DNA from: JBHHXG01 sp046756985
Lineage (GTDB): Bacteria > Pseudomonadota > Zetaproteobacteria > Mariprofundales > Mariprofundaceae
Length of the DNA: 7,173 nucleotides
Direction: 5' to 3'
Assembly (NCBI GenBank): GCA_046756985.1
Contig: JBHHXG010000074.1
Coordinates: 1-7,173, forward strand
The position numbers and the translations under genes are program-made. This document shows positions 1 to 6,042 of this stretch, piece by piece. Within the stretch, counting starts at the first letter, position 1. Every line of letters begins with the position of its first letter. The notes under the pieces are model-generated. The model was not told where the DNA came from. It did not search any database and saw nothing but the letters and a program-made list of their open reading frames with translations.

Positions 1-20
1 AGAGTAGGTCACTGCCAGGA
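1..20 (+). rRNA. rrf: 5S rRNA gene, 3' end only (cut by window edge)
   Basis: The first bases, agagtaggtcactgccagga, match the universal 3' end of bacterial 5S rRNA: the GAGAGTAGG loop region and then the helix I strand ending in CTGCCAGG. The rest of the gene would lie left of the window. An intrinsic terminator follows within about 12 bases, as expected for the end of an rrn operon. The identification rests on a short but highly conserved stretch. The exact 3' end is uncertain by one or two bases. Confidence 0.8.
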
Positions 21-30
21 TTTTTATACA

Positions 31-66
31 AACCCGCCGTAGAGCTAGCGCTCCGGCGGGTTTTTT
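31..66 (+). terminator. Rho-independent terminator after the 5S gene
   Basis: CCCGCCG at 33-39 pairs with CGGCGGG at 54-60 and can be extended by AA/TT pairs. An inner AGC/GCT stem closes a TAGC loop. Six T residues follow at 61-66, so it is strong on the + strand. On the minus strand the hairpin is followed only by a weak TTTGTAT tract. It may still act as a weak bidirectional terminator for the minus-strand genes that end just to its right. Confidence 0.88.
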
Positions 67-150
67 ATTGCCATAACCCAGCGATCTGATTGGCCTGCCG
101 TTTCAGACCGATGGGAGTTAGCGAATAGCCGCGGGCGGGTATGCGGAACC

Positions 151-273
151 TCAAGCTTTTTTCTGAGTGAGCTCCAGGCTAAACTGATTGTTGTCCGCCA
201 ACTTGCCAAGCACCGCCTCGGCAGAGGAATCAACAAACTCCTCGATCAATCCGGAGTAGTATTCTCTAGCCAT
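151..273 (-). pseudogene. N-terminal remnant of a DUF2075-type (nuclease/helicase-like) protein
   Basis: An ATG at 273-271, with a GGAG ribosome binding site about ten bases upstream, opens a 40-codon frame ending in TGA at 153-151. The product begins MAREYYSGLIEEF and ends FSLELTQKKA. This resembles, from memory, the N-terminus of DUF2075-type proteins, which start with a YYS...I..F motif, an (I/V)LGKLA-like segment and a TQ(R/K)xAW motif, then carry an endonuclease-like core and a helicase-like ATPase. Here the frame stops exactly where the conserved Trp would be (TGA instead of TGG), and the following bases do not continue the family in that frame. That points to a deletion rather than a single nonsense change. 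It lies 88 bases downstream of the helicase gene on the same strand, so both were probably in one operon. Family assignment is moderate; truncation is clear if the family is right. Confidence 0.45.
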
Positions 274-361
274 TATTGCCGTGCTCCGCGACCAAGTTGA
301 TTCATCTCAAGTATCTCCGCAAATGCTCGATTCAAGTTCAGGTAACGGCATCGTGCAGATA
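274..361 (-). other. Spacer with possible remnant of a lost gene's 3' end (TAATG overlap)
   Basis: Between the helicase stop and the 40-codon remnant, one minus-strand frame stays open and ends in TAA overlapping the next ATG (TAATG at 275-271). Its last residues read LNRAFAEILEMNQLGRGARQ. An ATG inside this frame (MNQLGRGARQ) has a GGAG about nine bases upstream. A stop-start overlap of this kind is typical of translationally coupled operon genes. The stretch could be the tail of a deleted gene, a short leader peptide, or chance. I see no database-recognisable domain. Confidence 0.22.
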
Positions 362-3300
362 TTAACCAATATCTGGTATCCCCATAATCGTAACTACAGC
401 GCGACGACTGAGGGGTTGCGACATCGGCAGGTTGGAGAAGGCTGTTCGTATTTTCTTCGGACTCATGGGATGATCCAGTAGTTGTTTGCGAAGATCTTTC
501 AATCGCAGTGGTTTAATTCGACGCTGCTTTTTCATCAACATCTCAAACCATGGTTCCCGGACGAGGTCCAACCAGCACTCCGCCAGAGAGTCCAGGTCGT
601 AGGCTGAATCGCCATCTTTTCTTGCAAGCGCGGCAAAAATCAGCTCACTTGTCTCAATCATATCTTGATCGTTTTGCTTGCGAGCCTGCTCAGTATACTT
701 GTTCAAAATGTATTCCATCTCCCGCAGGGCCCGTTGCTTCTTACGAGGCAACAGATATGCCTCAGTCTCCTCCAGCCGTTCTCGGAACATGTCAAGATAA
801 TGGGCGATGTCGCTGCGCCACTTATATAGGTCGATAGGTTCGAAGCCTTCTTCAACCACCAGTCTGAATTTGTCCGCCACCTGTTCGAGGCTGGTTTCCG
901 GAAGCGCTGCTAGAGAATCGAAATACACCCATCTTGGCGCCCCTCTGTTATTGCCGGCAATCGCAAAGAATACCCATGGTCGTTTTGTTTTGACGACCGA
1001 GATCGTGGAAAGAATACGAGCCTTGGAATCGCGGAGCGCACCGTAGATTTGGGGAGGTACGATGGCTGTTTCTCCCTCTACCAGAGTACGAACCGGATAG
1101 AAGGCATCCTGTAGTCCATCCCAGGCTGTTGCCTGGCTGTCATTTCGCGCCATCTCACTCATCATATCCGAAGCCGTAGAGGGAAGCTTTTCACTGATTT
1201 CGGATGGGAACACCTCTTCCGGAACTTGAATGTTCGCACCCAACAGTTCAGCAACCTCAGTGTGTCTCCGAATAAACTTGCGATCCGTTTTTAACGCGAA
1301 GGCATCACTGTCATTGGGCCACCACACCTCAACACTCTTGTGGGGGCTATTTAAGCGATCCACGCGTCCGATGCGCTGTTCGGCAATACGAATCACACTG
1401 GGCATATCCAGCAGTACTACAGCAGAGGCCTGCTGCAGATTGATTCCCTCCGACAGAGCATCCGAGCATAGGGCAATCGCACTGGCATTGGAGCCGAGCT
1501 TAAAGGCGGCTTCAACACTCCTGCGATCTTGTGGCCTGGTGCTGGTCGCGACATAGACCTGATCGGCAAATTTCTGTTCAGCAAGAATTTGCTTGAGATA
1601 GGAAAGCGTGATCAGACAACTATCGAAGGCGATCAGCAGCTTGTGTGATTTTTGTAGCCGAGCGAGCAACTTGGCTTTACCCAAATCCCTTTGCCCGCTC
1701 ATCTTCTCCAGATGCATAAGTATCTGCTTATAGGTATCGATCTCCCTGTTTACGGCATTGGCATGTGCATCCTTATCTTTCAGCCAGTCGGGAAGTAATT
1801 CCCCCAGCGAGGATGGATGCACCTGACCTATAATCGCCTCAAGCCGTCCGAGCATATTGCCGCTCTCATCCGGTTTAACCTGATCCCTGACCTTAAAGCG
1901 ACTACAGGCCCGCTTGGTGCCAAGTATGTGTTCGGCAACGGCTGGCCTGGATGACCGCAATGCCGCCATGACCCGGTAGATCGCAAGTCCTCTGGCACTT
2001 TTCAGTCGCGCTTTGACGTAGTTCTCCGGTGTCATCATGGCGCTCATTGCCTTTGGCATCTCTATTCCGGATCGAAGATTCACAAGGCCCAGCAAACTAC
2101 CAGCGAGTTCTCGTATCTGTTCCGCAAGCACCTTGTCGCTCTCCGTCTCATCGGTTTCATAGGTTTTTGGAACGTGTTTGGGATAGGAGCAGGGGTTGCC
2201 GAATTGATCTGTGTATGCAGAAGGCTGCAGGCGAATCTCATTCTTCAGATCTGTCTTCGTGCGTCTTAAGGTGAATCTGCCAACCAGCCGACGCAATCGA
2301 CTGCGCTCCTCATCACTGATAGCAAAGTGGTTTTTCTGTTTACGCAGACGAATCGCCAGTGCATCGAAGAGTTTAAGTGATTCATCATCGAGATTGTCCG
2401 CCCCCAACAGATCAACGATATTGATCAGATCGCGAATACCCTTGTTGATCGGCGTGGCCGTGAACAGCAACACATGATCGGCCATATTGCAGAGCAGGCT
2501 CTTGGTGCGGGAGGATTGCTGATTAAGGAAGTTATGCGCCTCATCAATGGCAATACACTGCGCCCGGCGTAGATCGTTTGCCGCTGTTTGGAATCCATCT
2601 GAAGATGCTCGGCTTAAAATGCCATGGGAACGGGTCACCAGATTCAGACCGCAACTGGAACGCTCCTGATCCCATGCTGCTTCCACATTGCCCGGCGGAC
2701 AGATCAGCACAGTCATATCGTTGCGCACCCGCCCCTTGCTCCACATGCGATTGGACACAGCCTTCAACAGATGCGATCCCATGCGGGTCTTCCCCGCGCC
2801 GGTTGCATCAGCAATCAGACAACTACCCTCATTTTCTACAATCCAGAGTGCCCGGCCAATGCCTTTAAGCTGGGAAGGCCACAGAGGAGAATCCATGCCT
2901 TCACCAAGACGATTGAGATAACGCTTGGCCCATTCACCCTCCAGTAGTTCAGCGCTTGCCCTGGCCACGGCCTCTTCAAACGTGACCACCTTGAGCAGTT
3001 GCTCAAGCAGAGCAATTAGCTCCGGTCCATAATCATCGCCCATCTTCCAGTAGTTCTCAGCAACCTGGCGTGTATCGCGATATCGCCGCTCATCCATCTT
3101 TTTACAGAACCGCGAGTTAAACTCATGCTGATGCTGCATACCGGAATAGCTGAAGTTACTGGACCCGGTTGTGATGGCATTTTCTGTGACGAGTATTTTT
3201 GCGTGTAGTTTCTTTCTCGTATCCGGAATGTATCGAGCTTCAATCTCTCCGGATTTCAGCTTCTCAATCATCAGCAGGATTTCGGTCGCAATTACGATCG

Positions 3301-3682
3301 AAATCCCCTCTTCGAGCCAGTAATCACGAATCTCTTGGGGCAGAGTTCGTTTGGTGATCGATGTAAACTGCTTTCGGCCAGCATCGAGTTCATTGCCAAT
3401 AAGCAGCCTGGTTTTAACCTGCTTCTCTTCATGGAGCTTACCGAGCTTGGCAATGATGTATTCAAGGGAGCTATAGCCAGTGACAATCAGTATATCTTCG
3501 CTGGTACCCAGATCTTTCATCACAATGGATTCCACTGAAGAGCCACTAATATTCAGCGGGTGCCTCTTGATGTCAGGCCAGTTAGATATATTTCTTATCC
3601 GGGCAATAGTCTCGGAATCAGAATCGAGAAAACTGAGCTGACTGCTGATTGGAGTTCTATCTTTCGATACTTTTCGGGTCAT
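362..3682 (-). CDS. PLD-nuclease / SNF2-like SF2 helicase fusion, probable defence protein
   Basis: This protein of 1106 residues appears complete. Residues ~40-230 form a phospholipase-D-type domain with one HKD-like motif: H160, K162, then GSSNFS at 173-178, with Glu167 where Asp is usual. A single motif suggests dimeric action, as in Nuc-type nucleases. Residues ~265-800 form an SF2 ATPase: Walker A TGAGKT 294-299, DEAH 380-383, TATP 408-411, an SNF2-like LRRTK at 472-476, motif V around SDALSEGINL 740-749, and motif VI QRIGRVDR 769-776. About 320 C-terminal residues, helical and charged, are unassigned. The start is MTRKVSKDRT; no Shine-Dalgarno precedes it, and the stop of the truncated NERD frame lies four bases upstream, so translation may be coupled. 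The predicted role is a nucleic-acid translocase coupled to a nuclease, probably anti-phage. The domains are well supported; the role is inferred from architecture and neighbours. Confidence 0.9.
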   Translation of the reverse strand: MTRKVSKDRTPISSQLSFLDSDSETIARIRNISNWPDIKRHPLNISGSSVESIVMKDLGTSEDILIVTGYSSLEYIIAKLGKLHEEKQVKTRLLIGNELDAGRKQFTSITKRTLPQEIRDYWLEEGISIVIATEILLMIEKLKSGEIEARYIPDTRKKLHAKILVTENAITTGSSNFSYSGMQHQHEFNSRFCKKMDERRYRDTRQVAENYWKMGDDYGPELIALLEQLLKVVTFEEAVARASAELLEGEWAKRYLNRLGEGMDSPLWPSQLKGIGRALWIVENEGSCLIADATGAGKTRMGSHLLKAVSNRMWSKGRVRNDMTVLICPPGNVEAAWDQERSSCGLNLVTRSHGILSRASSDGFQTAANDLRRAQCIAIDEAHNFLNQQSSRTKSLLCNMADHVLLFTATPINKGIRDLINIVDLLGADNLDDESLKLFDALAIRLRKQKNHFAISDEERSRLRRLVGRFTLRRTKTDLKNEIRLQPSAYTDQFGNPCSYPKHVPKTYETDETESDKVLAEQIRELAGSLLGLVNLRSGIEMPKAMSAMMTPENYVKARLKSARGLAIYRVMAALRSSRPAVAEHILGTKRACSRFKVRDQVKPDESGNMLGRLEAIIGQVHPSSLGELLPDWLKDKDAHANAVNREIDTYKQILMHLEKMSGQRDLGKAKLLARLQKSHKLLIAFDSCLITLSYLKQILAEQKFADQVYVATSTRPQDRRSVEAAFKLGSNASAIALCSDALSEGINLQQASAVVLLDMPSVIRIAEQRIGRVDRLNSPHKSVEVWWPNDSDAFALKTDRKFIRRHTEVAELLGANIQVPEEVFPSEISEKLPSTASDMMSEMARNDSQATAWDGLQDAFYPVRTLVEGETAIVPPQIYGALRDSKARILSTISVVKTKRPWVFFAIAGNNRGAPRWVYFDSLAALPETSLEQVADKFRLVVEEGFEPIDLYKWRSDIAHYLDMFRERLEETEAYLLPRKKQRALREMEYILNKYTEQARKQNDQDMIETSELIFAALARKDGDSAYDLDSLAECWLDLVREPWFEMLMKKQRRIKPLRLKDLRKQLLDHPMSPKKIRTAFSNLPMSQPLSRRAVVTIMGIPDIG

Positions 3683-3686
3683 GTGT

Positions 3687-3908
3687 TTATGCTGTGACTA
3701 TAGATGAAAAAATTTCTCGGATGGTGATGTTTTTGATCAGGTGGTAGTCGTTTTTATCGAGAAACAGGCGGGCAGCAAGGTTGACCATCGCTTCGCCCAT
3801 CACGCCTTTGAACCATGCGGATTTGAGCAGGGCGGCGATGAACAGCAGCGGCAACAGCCACCAGAAACTGGAAAAGAGTTGCGTAAACATTGCGCCGAAA
3901 TCGATCAT
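3687..3908 (-). pseudogene. Truncated membrane-anchored NERD-domain protein (5' part only)
   Basis: A GAGG ribosome binding site precedes ATG at 3908-3906, giving a 73-residue product. Residues ~8-29 are a single hydrophobic segment (FWWLLPLLFIAALL). KSAWFKGVMGE and LAARLFLDKNDYHLIKNIT follow. This is the usual opening of bacterial NERD proteins: a membrane anchor, a FKG..GE motif, and the Y..(I/L).N(V/I)T strand that leads into the nuclease fold with its conserved IDH and E.K residues. After Thr62 the family match ends and a short unrelated tail (IREIFSSIVTA) runs to TAA, so the nuclease core and any C-terminal zinc finger are missing. The break is near 3720-3723. The helicase ATG follows four bases after the stop. 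The remnant still has start signals and may serve to drive or couple helicase translation. Family recognition is from memory and fairly strong. Confidence 0.65.
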
Positions 3909-3984
3909 CGAAAGGCCTCACACCGGGCTGTATCGCTCCTGCTCCCGGTTGCATCCGTTGCGAAGGCATACCTTATACCTGTTC

Positions 3985-3990
3985 AGTATA
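3985..3990 (-). promoter_or_regulatory. Possible -10 element for the NERD-helicase transcription unit
   Basis: On the minus strand TATACT (3990-3985) matches the sigma-70 -10 consensus at five of six positions; a second candidate, TATAAG, lies at 3977-3972. Neither has a good -35 at the proper distance, so this is tentative. The 3909-4018 stretch otherwise holds no gene I can support and is the only place for a promoter ahead of the island genes. Confidence 0.28.
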
Positions 3991-4018
3991 ATTCCAAACT
4001 TTCCAGTAACAGCCATGG

Positions 4019-4085
4019 GGCCTGGTCTTGAATGTTGAATAGGGTGGCGAAACGCCTGATCCCATCCCGAACTCAGAAGCTAAGC
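4019..4085 (+). pseudogene. rrf: Degenerate 5' half of a 5S rRNA gene
   Basis: The stretch begins ggcctggt, like a 5S 5' end, and contains GGGTGG...CGCCTGATCCCATCCCGAACTCAGAAG (split here at the dots). The last part is the hallmark loop B-helix III-loop C region of bacterial 5S. The sequence between the 5' end and GGGTGG is diverged, and after GAAGCTAAG the match ends: the 3' half (the GATGGTAGT loop E region, helix IV, and the GAGAGTAGG...CTGCCAGG end) is absent. A terminator takes its place. It lies in the same orientation as the 5S end at the left edge of the window, about 4 kb away. It is either a recombination remnant of an rrn end or a decayed second 5S copy. It cannot fold as a full 5S. 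Confidence 0.65.
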
Positions 4086-4119
4086 CCCTTTGTTGAGCCA
4101 AGGCTCCAAAGGGGTTTTT
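4085..4119 (+). terminator. Rho-independent terminator after the 5S remnant
   Basis: CCCCTTTG at 4085-4092 pairs with CAAAGGGG at 4107-4114, with an inner AGC/GCT stem (4096-4098 with 4103-4105), and five T residues follow at 4115-4119. It would insulate the downstream kinase gene from transcription out of the left. Its stem immediately abuts the truncated 5S sequence, so it may be the original rrn terminator brought close by a deletion. Confidence 0.85.
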
Positions 4120-4174
4120 CAATGGATGGATCAAAACGCCTTAAAGCGGATTGATGAGCTGCTATAAGACAGAT

Positions 4175-5578
4175 ATGGAAGGCATTCTCGCCATTGATCA
4201 GGGCACCCACGCCAGTCGAACTCTGTTATTTGATACCGAAGGCCGCTTGCTCGGACAGGCCTGCTGCGCTATCGGACTGTGCAGGCATAGCGAAATATAC
4301 ATTGAGCAGAATGCCGAAGAGATTTTGAACTCCGTCAGGACAGTTGTCGCCGAAGCCGTCCGGCAGGCGCCATGTCCGATCCGGGCTGCTGCTCTGACAA
4401 CACAGCGTTCCACACTGGTTGCCTGGGACAGGCAAAGTGGTCAACCGCTGGCACCTGCCATCAGCTGGCAGGATCGGCGCAGTCATACTCTTCTTGCTCA
4501 CCTTGCCGGACATGAAGAGGAGATTCGCAGAATTTCAGGTCTGCCGTTATCGCCGCATTATCTTGCCGGTAAGATGCGCTGGCTACTGGAGAATGATGTG
4601 CAGGTCGCCAGCTCCCGGCAGACCGGAACGTTGCTGATGGGGCCATTGGCCAGCTTCCTGACCTTTCACCTGCTGGAAGAGAGCCCATTTATTGCCGATC
4701 ACAGCAATGCAGCGCGCAGCCTGCTGTTTGACCCGGAATACCGGCAGTGGAGCGAGCTATTGCTGCGTCTGTTTGACATACCGGAACAGATTCTGCCTGT
4801 TTGCCATCCAACTCTGGACAGGCACGGAATGTTAAAAGGTTACGGTATCCCGCTTACCTGCCTGTGTGGCGATCAGAATGCGGCGATTTATGCACAAGGG
4901 GAGCCTGAAGCTTCAACTGCAACAATCAATATTGGCAGTGGGGCATTCGTGTTACGCCTGACGGATTCACATATCGTGCGCCATCCGCATATGCTCACCG
5001 GCATCGCTTCCAGTCATGCGAATTGCACGAAATATTTACTTGAGGGTACGGTCAATGGCGCCGGAGCTGCTCTGAGCGCTCTGTTCCCGAATCATAAAGC
5101 AGTGCTGCAAAAACTGCCGCAATGGCTGCAAGAGGTTAGTGCACCGCCTGTTTTTCTGAATGGCATCGACGGGCTTGGTTCGCCGTGGTGGCGGGATGAT
5201 TTTGATAGCACCTTTATTCCTGATGATGGCGGTGAGGGCGAAAGGGCTGTGGCCGTGGTCGAGAGCATCGTATTTCTGTTGCAGCACAACCTGCGGCAAC
5301 TGGCAAATGCATCCACTGTTCCACTTTCGCAGATTATGATCAGCGGCGGTCTGTCACAGCTGAATGGATTGTGTCAGCGCGTTGCAGATCTGAGCGGCAT
5401 GAAGGTGGTCCGTCATACGACGCCGGAGGCTACGGCAACAGGCGCTGCATGGCTGGCTGCCGGCCGTCCAGCGGGTTGGCGCTTTCCGGCCATGGATCGT
5501 ATCTTCGAGCCGGCGAGCAATCCGGCATTGCAGCAGCGTTTCAACATATTTACCTGTGAACTGAACAAACGGCTATAG
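4175..5578 (+). CDS. FGGY-family carbohydrate (polyol) kinase, glycerol-kinase-like
   Basis: This is a 467-residue cytosolic ATP-dependent sugar or polyol kinase of the FGGY family. Motifs in order: phosphate-binding AIDQGT (6-11), TTQRS (75-79), SWQDRR (97-102), HSNAARSLLFD (176-186), catalytic Asp233 in CGDQNAA, IGSGAF phosphate 2 loop (253-258), GLGSPWW (333-339), ISGGLSQLN adenosine motif (389-397) and EATATGAAWLAAG (418-430). The overall pattern is closest to glycerol kinase, but it is about 35 residues shorter. The Arg of the GlpK substrate pair Arg83-Glu84 is kept (Arg78) while the Glu is replaced by Ser79, so glycerol may not be its substrate. I chose ATG 4175 because the family starts two or three residues before the ILAIDQGT strand; an ATG at 4154 and a TTG at 4151 are in frame, and none has a strong ribosome binding site. 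No clear promoter was found in 4120-4174. It converges with the next gene. Confidence 0.9.
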   Translation: MEGILAIDQGTHASRTLLFDTEGRLLGQACCAIGLCRHSEIYIEQNAEEILNSVRTVVAEAVRQAPCPIRAAALTTQRSTLVAWDRQSGQPLAPAISWQDRRSHTLLAHLAGHEEEIRRISGLPLSPHYLAGKMRWLLENDVQVASSRQTGTLLMGPLASFLTFHLLEESPFIADHSNAARSLLFDPEYRQWSELLLRLFDIPEQILPVCHPTLDRHGMLKGYGIPLTCLCGDQNAAIYAQGEPEASTATINIGSGAFVLRLTDSHIVRHPHMLTGIASSHANCTKYLLEGTVNGAGAALSALFPNHKAVLQKLPQWLQEVSAPPVFLNGIDGLGSPWWRDDFDSTFIPDDGGEGERAVAVVESIVFLLQHNLRQLANASTVPLSQIMISGGLSQLNGLCQRVADLSGMKVVRHTTPEATATGAAWLAAGRPAGWRFPAMDRIFEPASNPALQQRFNIFTCELNKRL

Positions 5579-5588
5579 AGCCATCTGA

Positions 5589-5879
5589 TTACGGCATCAG
5601 GCCGGTGTAGGGCACACCCTTCCTTGGCTCGGCCATCCAGCCGGCTACGGCATCCCGCCACTCCAGATAATGTGCGGTTTGCTTATGTTCGGTGGCATCC
5701 TCAACACTGGCATAGGCCTCATAAAGCACGAATTTAGTCGGATCCTCATCCGATTGCAGCACATCGAAACGGATATTGCCGGGCTCCATGACAGAGGCCT
5801 CATGATTGCTGCGCGTTGCAGTAACGAAGTCATTGATATGCTCGGGGTTGACATCAACATGAACGATGGTGACCTGCAT
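5589..5879 (-). CDS. LsrG/YgiN-type antibiotic biosynthesis monooxygenase-fold protein
   Basis: This small protein of 96 residues belongs to the ABM (dimeric ferredoxin-like) superfamily. It resembles E. coli LsrG along its full length: an N-terminal VTIVHVDV strand, SNHEASV, EPGNIRFDVLQ, FVLYEAY, the H(K)QTAHY segment and the closing YTGLMP. LsrG processes phospho-AI-2; other close relatives are quinol monooxygenases, so activity on a small oxygenated metabolite is likely but the substrate is open. The start is fixed by a strong AAGGAGGAG ribosome binding site just upstream of ATG 5879; a longer in-frame start at 5981 would ignore it and add sequence unlike the family. It ends ten bases from the kinase stop in convergent orientation, with no terminator between. 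No lsr transporter or regulator is visible. Confidence 0.88.
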   Translation of the reverse strand: MQVTIVHVDVNPEHINDFVTATRSNHEASVMEPGNIRFDVLQSDEDPTKFVLYEAYASVEDATEHKQTAHYLEWRDAVAGWMAEPRKGVPYTGLMP

Positions 5880-5911
5880 TTTCTCCTCCTTTCTGCCGGC
5901 CTGTATCCGAC

Positions 5912-5941
5912 AGCATAATTGCTCACTTCCTGTGTTATCAA
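5912..5941 (-). promoter_or_regulatory. Probable sigma-70 promoter of the LsrG-like gene
   Basis: On the minus strand, TTGATA (5941-5936, five of six to TTGACA) is followed after 18 bases by TATGCT (5917-5912, four of six to TATAAT). It lies about 33 bases before the ATG and its ribosome binding site, which is a sensible leader distance. Confidence 0.5.
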
Positions 5942-5969
5942 TATCCGGCACGCGGGGCAATGGGTACGC

Positions 5970-5987
5970 GTGCATGCACATTTAAAT
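5970..5987. promoter_or_regulatory. Palindrome pair in the divergent promoter region
   Basis: GTGCATGCAC (5970-5979) is a perfect 10-bp palindrome, directly followed by the perfect 8-bp palindrome ATTTAAAT (5980-5987). They sit between the promoter of the LsrG-like gene and the -10 element of the response regulator, where an operator for both would be expected. Their function is unproven. Confidence 0.25.
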
Positions 5988-6004
5988 AGACTGCCACCCT
6001 GGAC

Positions 6005-6010
6005 TATACT
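6005..6010 (+). promoter_or_regulatory. Possible -10 element of the response regulator gene
   Basis: TATACT matches five of six bases of the -10 consensus and lies 32 bases before the chosen ATG. The -35 position (TTAAAT, 17 bases upstream) is poor, so the promoter may need an activator or another sigma factor. Confidence 0.4.
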
Positions 6011-6042
6011 AGAAACGGCTTCATATGACTTATGGAGGGGCC

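Noticed and set aside
100..150. Short resemblance of cgatgggagt...atgcgg to the 5S 3' half (CGATGGTAGT...ATGCGAGA)
   Set aside because: The two matching blocks are about nine bases too far apart and the bases between do not align, so I treat it as chance.
550..1556. Several plus-strand open frames of 79-108 codons opposite the helicase gene
   Set aside because: They lie wholly inside the well-supported minus-strand gene, have no family resemblance or ribosome binding sites, and are antisense shadows.
362..3682. Assignment to Mokosh type II, DISARM or Dpd
   Set aside because: Mokosh uses an SF1-type helicase, and DISARM and Dpd carry PLD and helicase parts on separate genes with partners that are absent here. 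A named system cannot be supported from this window.
1..4120. Transposon, integrase or insertion sequence that would explain the island
   Set aside because: No transposase or integrase frame and no terminal inverted repeats could be seen; the boundaries are 5S sequence and terminators only.
4151..5578. Calling the kinase and LsrG-like gene an lsr (AI-2) operon
   Set aside because: The genes are convergent, the kinase resembles glycerol kinase more than LsrK, and no other lsr gene is present.
5880..5981. Longer N-terminus for the LsrG-like protein starting at 5981
   Set aside because: The added 34 residues do not look like the family, span the likely promoter, and bypass a very strong ribosome binding site before 5879.
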